Of a DNA stretch of 64,000 nucleotides, positions 1-8,756 are shown piece after piece (positions within the stretch are counted from its first letter, which is position 1; the number at the start of each line of letters is the position of its first letter). The DNA is taken from the NCBI GenBank assembly GCA_934122385.1, contig CAKOWP010000002.1, forward strand, positions 1 to 64,000. The letters are read 5' to 3'. The stretch comes from an uncultured Clostridia bacterium (GTDB lineage: Bacteria; Bacillota; Clostridia; TANB77; CAG-508). The position numbers and the translations under genes are program-made. The notes beneath the pieces are model-generated. The model searched no databases. It saw nothing but the letters and a program-made list of their open reading frames with translations, and was not told the origin of the DNA.

Positions 1-92
1 TGTGTAAGCCACACAGTTTCATCTTTTAAGTTTACTTCTAATTTTACTCCTTGGTTTTCAAATAAAATAATTTCATTTCTTTTTTCGTCCAT
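1..92 (-). CDS. RhuM-family protein, N-terminal fragment cut by window edge
   Basis: Reading leftward from an ATG at 92, the first 30 codons (MDEKRNEIILFENQGVKLEV, then a segment ending DETVWLT) match the start I know from RhuM-family proteins, found on Salmonella pathogenicity island 3 and on many mobile regions, where it precedes a DNA-binding-like domain. The cellular role of the family is poorly defined. The rest of the gene lies outside the window. An AAGGGATG stretch about 12 bases upstream is a plausible ribosome binding site. The family call rests on 30 residues only. Confidence 0.55.
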   Translation of the reverse strand, partial: MDEKRNEIILFENQGVKLEVNLKDETVWLT

Positions 93-475
93 AAGAACAC
101 ATCCCTTATATAAAATTTAGCTCTTAGTATATCTATTGGTACTTATAAAATTTAACTTTCTAGTATTTTTGAACTATTGAATATATTTTACAACAAGAAT
201 AAATATTTGTCTATACCTTTTTTAATTATTTATTTTTATATTTTTTTCATTTAAATATCTTTTTAATAAAAACATCTTTAACTAACATATCTGCAACTAT
301 ATTTTCGTAAATCGCACCTTTATAAGTATTGAAATTTTTATTTCTTCATTTTATACCACATTTTTTACATTGTTTTTCGACAGATTATCACATTTTCTTA
401 TATAATTTAAAAGTACGTATAAAAAACAAAAATTTATATATTTTATAAAAGACTCATTGAATTTTTATATTGGAA
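93..475. other. AT-rich intergenic stretch, nothing recognised
   Basis: This is very AT-rich sequence with no supported open reading frame on either strand and no clear promoter, apart from whatever drives the RhuM-like gene. I see no repeat or RNA structure that I can defend here. Confidence 0.4.
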
Positions 476-502
476 AAAGAGGAAGCAATTTGCTTCCTCT
501 TT
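476..502 (-). terminator. Rho-independent terminator
   Basis: A perfect 12-bp stem, AAAGAGGAAGCA (476-487) against its complement (491-502), has a three-base loop. It lies just past the stop of the 528-731 reading frame on the same strand. Confidence 0.7.
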
Positions 503-527
503 AAATTAAAGACAGATAATAAATTAA

Positions 528-731
528 TTATTTGAATAATTTAAAAATTTCACTCAAAGTACATCCGTTTTGATATTTTGATTTACTCTTTTCTTCTTTA
601 TATTCAAATACTTTTTCACATAAAAGTTGTTCATTTTTTGATGTTACAACTTTTAATTTTATAGAGTACTTTACATTTGTATCAGCCATACCTACATCAA
701 CATCAGCCTTTGGACTTTCAAGCCATATCAT
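528..731 (-). pseudogene. Short orphan coding remnant, unknown function
   Basis: This frame encodes 67 residues from an ATG at 731, beginning MIWLESPKADVDVG, with no family I recognise. The ATG has no Shine-Dalgarno sequence. The same frame stays open upstream for about 20 further codons (to about 791), reading plausible protein (HFEVIQSELDKYH) with no start codon before a TAA. This suggests the 3-prime remnant of a longer gene that has lost its start. An 11-bp perfect hairpin lies in that upstream part, and a good terminator follows the stop. It could instead be a short real gene that starts at 731. Confidence 0.4.
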
Positions 732-746
732 ATGATATTTATCAAG

Positions 747-772
747 TTCACTTTGAATAACTTCAAAGTGAA
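747..772. repeat. Perfect 11-bp inverted repeat
   Basis: TTCACTTTGAA (747-757) and TTCAAAGTGAA (762-772) are exact complements around a TAAC loop. The hairpin lies just upstream of the ATG at 731. It has no T-run on either side, so an operator, a decayed mobile-element end or a leader structure is as likely as a terminator. Confidence 0.5.
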
Positions 773-826
773 CAGTAATTACAGGTAATAGTTACATATT
801 ATATCATATTTTTATTACAAAGTAAA

Positions 827-1492
827 TTAATTTTGCTCAACCTTAATAACGTTATCAAAACTAATTAAATCCGTAACAAAAGAGTGTTCAGATTTCTTTT
901 TATCTTTACCAATTATTTTAATGATATTATTTTTATATTTAGACATATCTAATTCAGTAACAATAATTTCATTATCTTCAAGCATTTTTTTAATTTGCTG
1001 TAAAGTTTCTTGGCTTTGTTTTTCAAGTTCAATTTCTAGTTCTAACATATTATAATGTTCAATTTTATCAGATATCAAATATGAGTAAGATAAAATTATA
1101 TAAACTAACGCTGTAGCAATTATTCCGCATAAATAATATCCGGCACCTATACACAATCCAATACAAGTAACTGCAAGTAATGTTGAGGCAGTTGTTAAGC
1201 CTTTAACATTAAATCCATCTCTTAGTATTGTTCCAGCACCTAGGAATCCTATCCCTGATAATAATTGTGCAGGTATTCTTGAAGAATCTACGCCAAATGA
1301 TTTTGACATATATTCACCACATATCATAACTAAAACCGCACTTATTCCAACTAAAGCATGTGTTCTAAATCCTGCTGGTTTGCTCCAAGATGACCTTTCT
1401 AATCCTATAATTCCTGCTAATATAATTCCTAATAACAATTTTACAATTGTTTGGAATTCAAAACTGTTAATAATTGTTTTTAATATTTCCAT
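827..1492 (-). CDS. MgtC/SapB-family inner membrane protein
   Basis: The protein has 221 residues. The N-terminal 140 residues form several hydrophobic helices carrying the family signature: GLER near residue 31, AGFRTHALVG around 41-50, and GIGFLGAGTILRDG around 81-94. A roughly 75-residue soluble tail from about residue 145 corresponds to the ACT-like cytosolic domain of longer MgtC proteins. MgtC proteins are linked to magnesium limitation, membrane potential and F-ATPase modulation in other bacteria; the role here is inferred only. A GAAAGGA box about 9 bases before the ATG supports the start. There is no operon partner within 80 bp. Confidence 0.88.
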   Translation of the reverse strand: MEILKTIINSFEFQTIVKLLLGIILAGIIGLERSSWSKPAGFRTHALVGISAVLVMICGEYMSKSFGVDSSRIPAQLLSGIGFLGAGTILRDGFNVKGLTTASTLLAVTCIGLCIGAGYYLCGIIATALVYIILSYSYLISDKIEHYNMLELEIELEKQSQETLQQIKKMLEDNEIIVTELDMSKYKNNIIKIIGKDKKKSEHSFVTDLISFDNVIKVEQN

Positions 1493-1572
1493 TTTTTCTA
1501 TCCTTTCTAAAATTATAATTTTAAGTAAAAGGTTTTAAATTTCGACATGTGCAAAATCGCAATTCCTTTTTA

Positions 1573-3165
1573 CTATTTCTGTATATCAGAATTCTTTACA
1601 TTGTACTCTTCCATAACATTTTTTATTTGTGGAAGAATTTCTTTATTTTTTTCATTTAAAATTGGGAGTATTATCATAAGTCCATTTATGCTTTCGCTAA
1701 GTCCTAGCAGATTTTGAGCATATATATTATGCCTTTCAGAAACAAATTCAGTAATTTCCTTAGCATTGCCTTTATTTGTTCTTATATATATTTCTTCACC
1801 CTTTTTTCTTTTATATGCAGCTATTCTATCTTCCCAAGAAATAACTCCATTTTCTTTTTCTTTTTCAGTAGCTATTCCAATTATACTATCTATTTTTTCT
1901 TTACATTCTTTTATATCTTGCTTTGATGTTGAACTTAATATCAAAAGATTTTCTGATTCTAAATTTTGTTTTCTTTTGTCTACAAATTTTGAAATATCAG
2001 TTAAAGTTTCTATTGTTTCAATATCTGCTTTGCTTAATGTTTTTTCTTCTTGTACTTTTGATATATATGTTCCTTCAAGTAAACTTTCTACTGATTCAGT
2101 ACTAGGTATACATATTAATCCTAATTTTTTAAGTATTTCATCATCTGTACTCTTTATTGTGTCAGCAATTGCTTTTAAAAAACTCACATCAGTCCATTCT
2201 ATATATTCATCTAAATTTACTCTTTGTGGTGTTGACCTTACATTATTTTCTAAGAACCTTTTGAGTTTAGATTTCTCTTTTGATTGTAACAGCCTTTCCG
2301 CAAAGCTTTTCATAACATAGTCATATTTCTGACAATTTACATTATAATAAAAATTCTTATAATTATAAAATCTGTTTTCTAAGAATCTTAGAATATTTTC
2401 CAAATTTTCTTGTTTATAAATAGGTCGTATTAATTTATTTCCATTTGATTCTGTTACAATTTCCATTGTATAATTATCAAAAAAACAATCAACATCTTCT
2501 ATAGATTTGTTCTTATCAGAAATATTCAAAAAATACTCGTCCCTAGGTAAAAAATCACCTCTGTCAACATCTATTTGGCCTTCACTTGTTGATGCTAAAC
2601 CAAAAGGATTTTTTTCTTGAAATTCTAATATAAGTTCATTTAGATTAGGATATATACTATTAAGTGTATCTTTTAATTCCTGATTTTCTAATATTAACCT
2701 TCTTCCTATATCTTCATGAAAACCTTTTGGTAATTCACATACAGCCTCCATCGTATGTGAAAATGGTCCATGACCAATATCATGTAATAAATCATTTACA
2801 ATTTTTGCTATTAACCATTTTTTATTGTCATTTTTTTCAAAAACATTTTTCCATGCTTCATTTTCACACAATGTCATTATTGTATTCAAGCTTCTAAAAT
2901 ATGTACCTTTGCTATGCTCTAATCTCGTATGATGAACCTTGGGTATATTATATATCTTTGTTCCTAATTGTAATATTTTCCCCATTCTTGACATTGCTTG
3001 TGTTTTTAATATTTTTTCGATTTCCAATGGATAGTATATTATAGCATCTTCATTTGAATATTTATTATTTTTTAATGGTATATCTGTCTCATAAACCATA
3101 AAAACAGGTTTATCAAATAGCCATGTGAAAAATTTATCATAATCATTATAAGTCCTTGACTTCAT
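1573..3165 (-). CDS. HD-domain phosphohydrolase
   Basis: The protein has 530 residues. It shows the HD-superfamily metal site in the dGTPase-like arrangement: H-T-R-L-E-H-S at about 79-85, then LLHDIGHGPFSH at about 126-137 with the HD pair at 128-129, and a later QIDVDRGDFLPRDEY segment near 198-212 with the distal aspartate. Family members hydrolyse nucleotides or cyclic nucleotides, or act as dNTP triphosphohydrolases; the substrate here cannot be read from sequence. The C-terminal 200 residues are charged and not recognised. A CGGAGTGA site precedes the ATG. It looks like an independent cytosolic gene. Confidence 0.82.
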   Translation of the reverse strand: MKSRTYNDYDKFFTWLFDKPVFMVYETDIPLKNNKYSNEDAIIYYPLEIEKILKTQAMSRMGKILQLGTKIYNIPKVHHTRLEHSKGTYFRSLNTIMTLCENEAWKNVFEKNDNKKWLIAKIVNDLLHDIGHGPFSHTMEAVCELPKGFHEDIGRRLILENQELKDTLNSIYPNLNELILEFQEKNPFGLASTSEGQIDVDRGDFLPRDEYFLNISDKNKSIEDVDCFFDNYTMEIVTESNGNKLIRPIYKQENLENILRFLENRFYNYKNFYYNVNCQKYDYVMKSFAERLLQSKEKSKLKRFLENNVRSTPQRVNLDEYIEWTDVSFLKAIADTIKSTDDEILKKLGLICIPSTESVESLLEGTYISKVQEEKTLSKADIETIETLTDISKFVDKRKQNLESENLLILSSTSKQDIKECKEKIDSIIGIATEKEKENGVISWEDRIAAYKRKKGEEIYIRTNKGNAKEITEFVSERHNIYAQNLLGLSESINGLMIILPILNEKNKEILPQIKNVMEEYNVKNSDIQK

Positions 3166-3214
3166 TTATATCACTCCGTTTAAAATATGTTTTTTTATCT
3201 ATATTAATTATTTT

Positions 3215-5767
3215 TTAATCAGTAGTATTATCGGATGTTTTAGAGTTTAAACTATTGCTATTATTCTGCTCTTTTGATGTATTAGAATTATTTGTTACAG
3301 AATTATTTTTATTATTACTATTAGTACCAGAATTTACAGAATTTGTTTTTTCATCATTTTTACTGGAATTATTTTTATTACCAGGATTTTCTGTATTACT
3401 ATTTGTATTTTCATTATTCGTATTTTCTTTGGCTTTATCACTATTTGCATTTTCTTTTACAGTATTAGTTTCTTCTTTGACTGTAGTTGTTGGGACATCC
3501 AAATCATCTTTTGTTGTAGTATCAAATGAATCAGCACCAGAATGGGTATTGTTTGTATTTTTATTAGATGTATTACCATCATTTATTTCAGTTCCTGCAT
3601 GTTTTGTACATGTCGTTGGTTTTGTACCAATTAAAAAATATTCGTCATAAGTATTTGGACAGCCAGTATTGGCTTTTCTACCAGTTTCAGCACAAACTGT
3701 CACTTTCAAAACTGATGAAGGCTTATCAAATTTTGCACTTTGTAAATTTGAATGTACTCTACTCATAATATTAGCCCATAAAATTCCTGCTGGATTTTTT
3801 TTGCCGTTATAATTGATTGACTCATTTTTATCATATCCATACCATGTAACACCTGTATAATATGGTGTAAATCCGCAAAGCCATCTATCATAATTATCGT
3901 CTGTTGTTCCTGTTTTTGCAGCAACATCCATTCCAGAAATTGAACAATATGTTGCTGTTCCATAGCTTCCTTTTACAGGTTCTGTTAATAATTCTTTTAC
4001 TATGTAAGCAACTTCTTTTGAAAATACTCTTTTCTTTTTCTGCTTTACTTCTACAATAACCTTTTTATTTGATGTCTCAGCTTTTGTATAAAATGTTGGT
4101 TCTATATATTCTCCGTCATTCGCAATTGTCGCATATGCTCCAGCCATTTGTAATGGACTTATTCCTTTGTCTAACCCACCTAATGCAAGTGCTAAATTTT
4201 CGTCTTTTTGGCTAAGTGTTGTAATTCCCATTTTTTCAAGATATTTCATAGACGTTTTAGGTCCTATTTTTTCCATCATTTCTACAAAGGGAATATTTTG
4301 AGAAGATTCTAGAGCCCTTCTCACAGTAATATTTCCGAGATATTTACTATAGTTTTCAGGTTTGTATCCATCAGCAAATATTGTTTGTTCGTCCGCAAAT
4401 ATTGTTGAACCTGTAAACTCTTTTTTTGCAATTCCTGGTACTAAAACAGCTATCGGTTTTATACATGAACCAGTTTGCCTAATTGACTGAGTTGCACGGT
4501 TTAATCCTCTTGATGTTATTTTTTTACCAAGTCCGCCTACACATCCTACAACTTGCCCTGTTTTATGGTCTATTATTACCATAGCAGCTTGTGAAGGGTC
4601 TCCTCCTGTTTTTGATGCAAGTTGATATTTAGTTTTTTCAAATTCTTTTTCCATTTGATTTTGAACAGATGTATTTTGAGTACTATAAATTGTAAGACCT
4701 GCCATATTTACATAATTTGTAGCAAATGTTTTTGTAATTTTCTTTTTATCTGCAATGTCATCTATTAGTTGTGATATTAATGCATCTGTATGATATGAAT
4801 AAACTGCATCATCTGTTTCAATTTTTCCTTTTTTAAATTTTAGTCCATTGTCAACATTTGCAACAGCTGTATTATATTCATCTTCATTAATATATTTAAG
4901 TTTCAACATTTTTGACAAAACAGTTTTTGTTCTGGTTTTAATCTTTTCTGTATTATCCTTGTCACCATAAGGATTATAGGAATTTGGTGAATTATTAATA
5001 CCTGCCATAAATGCACATTCTTCTAACGACAAATCACTTACAGATTTATTAAAGTAATAGTTTGCACCTGTTTCTATTCCATAAACATTTGGTCCAACAT
5101 AAATTATATTTAAATATAAAGCTAATATTTCATCTTTGCTCATAAAAGATTCAAGTATTACTGCTTTTCCCCATTCGTTTACCTTTCTTGAAATCTTACT
5201 TGAAGAATCTCCCGTTAAGTTTTTGACAACTTGTTGCGTTATACTACTTCCTCCAAATGATGATGAACCACGGTGAAATACATATGATGCAATTGCAGCA
5301 CTTGTTCTTTTGACATCTACCCCATGATGCTTATAAAATCTTTCATCCTCTATTGCTACATACGCATTCTTTAAATTGCTTGGAATTTCTGATGCAGAAA
5401 TTTTATTTTTTGCTTTTTCGCTTCCTATTTCCGCTATAGTTTTCCCATCTGTATCTTTAACAATTGAATTTTCGTTTTTTGACATTTCTTGTACTAAACT
5501 TTTCCATCTATTTGCTGATACAGCTGTACATATTCCAAAAATTAAAATTAAAGCAATAATAAGTGATAATATTACTAGCTGTATTTTCTTTTTTCTTTTT
5601 GTGTGCTCTGGTGCTTTTATTTTATTTTTATTTCCGCGTTTGCTCTTTCTGTTATTTCTTTCATTTTGAATATCTTCTTTTTTTTCTTTTGTTTTTAAAC
5701 TTATTAATATATTTTTTCCGTTTTCTTTTTCTGTATTTTTCCTTTCTTTTGAATGTTTACTTTTCAT
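3215..5767 (-). CDS. Class A penicillin-binding protein (glycosyltransferase/transpeptidase)
   Basis: This 850-residue bifunctional peptidoglycan synthase begins with a basic cytosolic tail of about 60 residues and a membrane anchor at about 62-84. The GT51 domain follows, with catalytic EDERFYKHHGVD at 140-151 and GGSSITQQ at 172-179. The transpeptidase domain shows SCIK (nucleophile Ser434), SQN at 499-501 and KTGT at 628-631. The last 105 residues are a low-complexity Asn/Ser/Thr/Lys tail, probably disordered outside the membrane. It polymerises glycan strands and cross-links stem peptides. GAGG lies before the ATG. The short basic and Asn-rich ends are lineage-specific, while the catalytic motifs are intact. 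Confidence 0.93.
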   Translation of the reverse strand: MKSKHSKERKNTEKENGKNILISLKTKEKKEDIQNERNNRKSKRGNKNKIKAPEHTKRKKKIQLVILSLIIALILIFGICTAVSANRWKSLVQEMSKNENSIVKDTDGKTIAEIGSEKAKNKISASEIPSNLKNAYVAIEDERFYKHHGVDVKRTSAAIASYVFHRGSSSFGGSSITQQVVKNLTGDSSSKISRKVNEWGKAVILESFMSKDEILALYLNIIYVGPNVYGIETGANYYFNKSVSDLSLEECAFMAGINNSPNSYNPYGDKDNTEKIKTRTKTVLSKMLKLKYINEDEYNTAVANVDNGLKFKKGKIETDDAVYSYHTDALISQLIDDIADKKKITKTFATNYVNMAGLTIYSTQNTSVQNQMEKEFEKTKYQLASKTGGDPSQAAMVIIDHKTGQVVGCVGGLGKKITSRGLNRATQSIRQTGSCIKPIAVLVPGIAKKEFTGSTIFADEQTIFADGYKPENYSKYLGNITVRRALESSQNIPFVEMMEKIGPKTSMKYLEKMGITTLSQKDENLALALGGLDKGISPLQMAGAYATIANDGEYIEPTFYTKAETSNKKVIVEVKQKKKRVFSKEVAYIVKELLTEPVKGSYGTATYCSISGMDVAAKTGTTDDNYDRWLCGFTPYYTGVTWYGYDKNESINYNGKKNPAGILWANIMSRVHSNLQSAKFDKPSSVLKVTVCAETGRKANTGCPNTYDEYFLIGTKPTTCTKHAGTEINDGNTSNKNTNNTHSGADSFDTTTKDDLDVPTTTVKEETNTVKENANSDKAKENTNNENTNSNTENPGNKNNSSKNDEKTNSVNSGTNSNNKNNSVTNNSNTSKEQNNSNSLNSKTSDNTTD

Positions 5768-5894
5768 TTATTTACCTCTAATCTCTTAATAATTCTGAAC
5801 CTTTTATTATATCTTTCAAAGTTATTTTCCTTTTCTATTTATATATTGCTAATTATATAATATTATAGTCTAAATTTCAACAAAATTAGTAAAT

Positions 5895-5939
5895 TTAAAT
5901 AGGGCGACCAGTGTTACAACACTAGCCGCCCTATTTAAA
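5895..5939 (-). terminator. Strong Rho-independent terminator
   Basis: A near-perfect 21-bp stem (AAATAGGGCG arms, closing on AGTGTT/AACACT with a two-base loop) lies between the PBP gene and the gene at 5974-6579. It is directly downstream of the latter and reads as its terminator. Confidence 0.75.
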
Positions 5940-5973
5940 ACTATCTTATTAAAGCAAAACGTCTCTTACTAAT

Positions 5974-6579
5974 CTAAAGAGTTTTAAAGTACTTTTTGTG
6001 TGCTCTGGTGCTATTAACAAGCTCTAAGAAATTCATTTTATTTTTTTCTGTTTTTTCCTTGAAAAAATCCAAAGTCGAAGAAGTATACCCCAATCTTCTT
6101 TCAATATCCTTCTCTGTTATTGTATCGTTATTTTCAAGAGAACTAAAAATGAATTCACATACAGGATATATTCCAGAGTAATAGTCAATTGGCTCGGTTC
6201 TGAAGTACGCAGTACACATACGTTCAAATTGATAACTTCTATCCCCAAATTGAAAATGTTCAGAAATTTTTTTAATAAAATCTACATAATTTTTAGAGTC
6301 ATATGAAAATGCACTCAACATTTCAAACATTTTTATATTATTTTCGATATATTGCATTTGCTCTATATTTTTTACTGCTTCTCTCATATTTGGATCCTTT
6401 ATCAATTCTTCAGGATCAATTTCATCATGAGGAATATTATTAGATACTACAGAAGCTTTTTTATGTTTTTTTGCATTATTATTTTCCAAAGATATTGAAA
6501 AATCTTCAAAATTAATCATTTTTTTCAATATTTTTAGAATCTGTGAAAATCCTTTCCGTACTTTAATTTTAATGTCCAT
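5974..6579 (-). CDS. Unknown cytosolic protein
   Basis: The protein has about 201 residues from the ATG at 6579 (MDIKIKVRKGFSQ). This start is preferred over one at 6633 because AAAGGAGA lies 8 bases upstream of it. I do not recognise a family. The sequence is hydrophilic and helix-rich, without signal peptide or membrane helix. A lysine-rich N-terminal 50 residues is followed by an acidic linker (IDPEELIKDPN) and a helical C-terminal part. It is a single gene ended by the strong hairpin at 5895-5939. No neighbour suggests a role. Confidence 0.6.
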   Translation of the reverse strand: MDIKIKVRKGFSQILKILKKMINFEDFSISLENNNAKKHKKASVVSNNIPHDEIDPEELIKDPNMREAVKNIEQMQYIENNIKMFEMLSAFSYDSKNYVDFIKKISEHFQFGDRSYQFERMCTAYFRTEPIDYYSGIYPVCEFIFSSLENNDTITEKDIERRLGYTSSTLDFFKEKTEKNKMNFLELVNSTRAHKKYFKTL

Positions 6580-6668
6580 ACTGTATTCTCCTTTCATGTA
6601 TGTATAATAAAATAGTTTTTTATATTGCACCACTCTACCAATTAAAAATCAGTAAATTAGCAATAAAA

Positions 6669-6860
6669 TTACATTGTTACATTATTATAATACCATAAAT
6701 TAATATAAAATGCAATATTTACTAACAAATATATTGGAATTCTAAATTTATTTTTCAATTCATATAAACCATCAAAAACACTTTTTCTTAACAAAACAGA
6801 CCTTGACACATAAGAATTATTTTTTCTTTTATATACATTTATATTTTCCGTTTTTATCAA
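6669..6860 (-). CDS. Small ribbon-helix-helix-like protein, uncertain start
   Basis: The 63 residues resemble small CopG/RHH-like regulators: a beta-like segment (SYVSRSVLLRK), a helix (FDGLYELKNKF) and IPIYLLVNIA, the pattern of arc-type DNA-binding proteins. The listed start is TTG at 6860. The frame stays open upstream for about 10 codons (ELINLSVEE) without an ATG, and no clear ribosome binding site is visible. The C-terminal end is aberrant for the fold (Tyr/Asn-rich). It may be a decayed antitoxin-type regulator. Family and functionality are both tentative. Confidence 0.4.
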   Translation of the reverse strand: MIKTENINVYKRKNNSYVSRSVLLRKSVFDGLYELKNKFRIPIYLLVNIAFYINLWYYNNVTM

Positions 6861-7086
6861 TTCTTCTACAGAAAGATTTATTAATTCCTATTTACCATTT
6901 TTTTACTTTTAAATAGCATTTAATAGGTAAATAGAAATTACTTTTTCTAAATAGATTTTACTTTTTCAATTGGCCATTATTTTTTATCATGTGTAATAAA
7001 AAAAGTTTTTATTTTTATTCTAATAAAAAGGGTTTATTTTTATTAAAAACTATTATATAATACACACTGAACGGAGAGTGAAACAT

Positions 7087-8076
7087 ATGATTAATCATGA
7101 AGAAAACCCTGAATATTTAAATTCATTTTTAGACTATACTATGACAATTTTAAACAAATCCCCTAACACAATAAAAGAATATAACTACGACCTAGCAATG
7201 TTTTTAAAATTTATAAAAACAAGATTTAGATTAACAGATGAAGAAGATTATTCAATGATAGAAATAAAAGATATTAGTCTTGATACCATAAAACAAATTA
7301 AATTAGACGATATTCACGCTTTTTTAAGTTATCTAACAACTACGTACCACAGTAAAGCAGCAACAAGAGCAAGGAAGGCTTCCAGCATACGTGTTTTTTT
7401 CAATTATTTATGTGCAAAAGCAAACTTGATTGATAGTAACCCTGCTCAAAATTTGGAAACTCCAAAATTAGATAGACGTCTTCCAAAATATTTAAGTTTA
7501 GAAGACAGTCAAAAACTTTTGGAAGTTACAGAAAATGAAGACAATAGAAATTATCAAAGAGATTATGCTATTATCACACTATTTTTAAATTGTGGTATGC
7601 GTTTGTCTGAATTGGTTGGAATAAATATAAATGATATAGATTTTTCTGAAAATAAAATGACTGTTATTGGTAAAGGTAATAAAGAAAGAACAATTTATCT
7701 AAATAAAGCCTGTGTAAGAGCCATTGGAAATTATTTAGAGGTTAGGCCGAAAGATGGTATTAAGACAGATAAATTAAATTCAAGAAAAGCTCTATTTTTA
7801 AGTGAAAGACGAGAACGTATTAGTAAAAGAACGGTTCAACATATTGTTGATAAAGAACTTATGGCTGCGAGCCTTGATACAAAAAAATATTCAACGCATA
7901 AATTAAGACATACAGCGGCTACATTAATGTATCAATACGGAGATGTTGATATAAGAGCTTTGCAAGAAGTTCTTGGCCATGAAAGTATTTCTACTACAGA
8001 AATTTATACTCATGTTTCAAATAAACAAGCTAGAAATGCTATCGAAAGTAATCCATTAGCAAATTTTAATAAATAA
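7087..8076 (+). CDS. Tyrosine recombinase of the XerC/XerD type
   Basis: The protein has about 329 residues. An N-terminal SAM-like core-binding domain occupies about 1-110 and the catalytic domain about 130-325. Visible catalytic residues are Arg in CGMRLSELVG, Lys in the VIGKGNKERT beta-hairpin, HKLRH, the second histidine in LGHESISTTEIYTH, and the nucleophilic Tyr in that same segment. The start is the ATG at 7087, since CGGAGAG lies 8 bases upstream; a GTG at 7078 overlaps that site. Length and complete motif set fit chromosome-dimer-resolving Xer proteins, although a mobile-element integrase cannot be excluded. No attachment site was found beside it. Confidence 0.87.
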   Translation: MINHEENPEYLNSFLDYTMTILNKSPNTIKEYNYDLAMFLKFIKTRFRLTDEEDYSMIEIKDISLDTIKQIKLDDIHAFLSYLTTTYHSKAATRARKASSIRVFFNYLCAKANLIDSNPAQNLETPKLDRRLPKYLSLEDSQKLLEVTENEDNRNYQRDYAIITLFLNCGMRLSELVGININDIDFSENKMTVIGKGNKERTIYLNKACVRAIGNYLEVRPKDGIKTDKLNSRKALFLSERRERISKRTVQHIVDKELMAASLDTKKYSTHKLRHTAATLMYQYGDVDIRALQEVLGHESISTTEIYTHVSNKQARNAIESNPLANFNK

Positions 8077-8078
8077 CA

Positions 8079-8105
8079 AGGTGCCCTAATTAAAGGACAC
8101 CTTTT
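8079..8105. terminator. Bidirectional terminator between convergent genes
   Basis: AAGGTGCCCT and AGGACACCTT form a stem with one mismatch around AATTAA. It is flanked by T-rich sequence on the right and sits between the recombinase and the convergent LysM gene, so it can serve both. Confidence 0.7.
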
Positions 8106-8108
8106 CCT

Positions 8109-8402
8109 CTAAAAACTGGGAATTTTTAATTTGTCTCCTTCATTTAAATTTGCATTTGCTAAATTATTTACTTTTTTTAATTCATTAACAACATATCTTA
8201 TATCTTTACCTTCAAAGTATTTATTATTTTCTAATTCTTCTTGGGCTATTGACCACAATGTATCTCCAGCACACACATATTCTTCTTTATATTTTATTTC
8301 TACATTTGAATATGCGTTAGTCGCAAAAATTACTATTGAACTTATTAAAATTGCTAATATTACATTACTTCTTATAAATTTTGCTTTATTTACTATTCTC
8401 AT
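8109..8402 (-). CDS. YneA-like LysM protein, probable SOS cell-division inhibitor
   Basis: The protein has about 97 residues from the ATG at 8402, chosen because GGAGG lies 8 bases upstream. One N-terminal membrane segment (about 12-32) is followed by an extracellular LysM domain: YVCAGDTLWSIAQEE, then a KKVNNLANANLNEGDKLKIP repeat end. This size and layout match YneA, which delays division after DNA damage in Bacillus and Listeria. That reading is supported by the promoter: consensus -35 and -10 boxes with LexA-like palindromes inside and around them. No lexA gene is in the window. A short LysM wall-binding protein of other function is the alternative. Confidence 0.72.
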   Translation of the reverse strand: MRIVNKAKFIRSNVILAILISSIVIFATNAYSNVEIKYKEEYVCAGDTLWSIAQEELENNKYFEGKDIRYVVNELKKVNNLANANLNEGDKLKIPSF

Positions 8403-8427
8403 TATAATTACCTCCAATTCGTATTAA

Positions 8428-8502
8428 GAATATTTGTTTGCTCTGTGAGATAATTATATACGAACATTTATTCTTTGTCAATAGTTTTTAGAAAAAATGT
8501 TC
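8428..8502. promoter_or_regulatory. Three LexA-like (SOS) boxes
   Basis: The Gram-positive LexA/DinR site is GAAC-N4-GTTC (extended CGAAC-N4-GTTYG). Three 12-mers fit it: GAATATTTGTTT at 8428-8439 (6 of 8 defined bases), GAACATTTATTC at 8462-8473 (7 of 8) and GAAAAAATGTTC at 8491-8502 (7 of 8). The middle one fills the spacer of the promoter, where bound repressor would block RNA polymerase. Confidence 0.65.
8453..8481 (-). promoter_or_regulatory. Consensus sigma-A promoter of the yneA-like gene
   Basis: On the minus strand TTGACA (8476-8481) and TATAAT (8453-8458) are separated by exactly 17 bp. Both boxes are perfect matches. A LexA-like palindrome lies in the spacer. Confidence 0.88.
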
Positions 8503-8519
8503 GTCTTTTTTATTTTATC

Positions 8520-8753
8520 GTTACAGTTCAGTAATAAAAATCCCTAAAATACCTGTGAATGATATTTTGAATATATTTCGAATGTGACCAAAATAGTGTT
8601 ACAAATTCTTAAGTAAATACTCTAAAGGGTCCTGCCTTCGGGTATTGTTAGAGTATTTACATTAGAATTTGTTAACATCATGTAGGGAACCTGAGAAAAT
8701 ATGAAAAATATCATCCACAGATATTTCAGGGATTTTTCCTGTTGAACTGTAAC
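8520..8753. mobile_element. 234-bp palindromic MITE with 8-bp target-site duplication
   Basis: The ends are GTTACAGTTCA (8520-8530) and its exact complement (8743-8753). Inside them further nested pairings run almost to the middle: AAAAATCCCT (8536-8545) with 8728-8737, CTGTG-N-ATGATATTTT (8553-8568) with 8705-8720, and a 28-bp arm around AAATTCT/GTAAATACTCTAA near 8600-8625 with 8646-8675. A CC-TTCG-GG cap sits at the apex. ATTTTATC is present directly on both sides (8512-8519 and 8754-8761), as expected from transposition. There is no coding capacity. The right copy of the duplication contains the stop codon of the neighbouring membrane-protein gene. Confidence 0.85.
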
Positions 8754-8756
8754 ATT

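Noticed and set aside
1766..2320. 184-codon open frame on the plus strand inside the HD-domain gene
   Set aside because: It is antisense to a gene with clear motifs, has no ribosome binding site, and its Phe/Ser-rich composition is the usual complement of lysine-rich coding DNA.
3255..3650. 131-codon plus-strand frame rich in Leu/Phe/Val
   Set aside because: It is the complement of the Asn/Ser/Thr-rich PBP tail; low-complexity DNA keeps several frames open.
7087..8076. Phage or integrative-element integrase marking an island
   Set aside because: No tRNA, attachment-site repeat, excisionase or phage gene lies nearby; Xer-type housekeeping is simpler.
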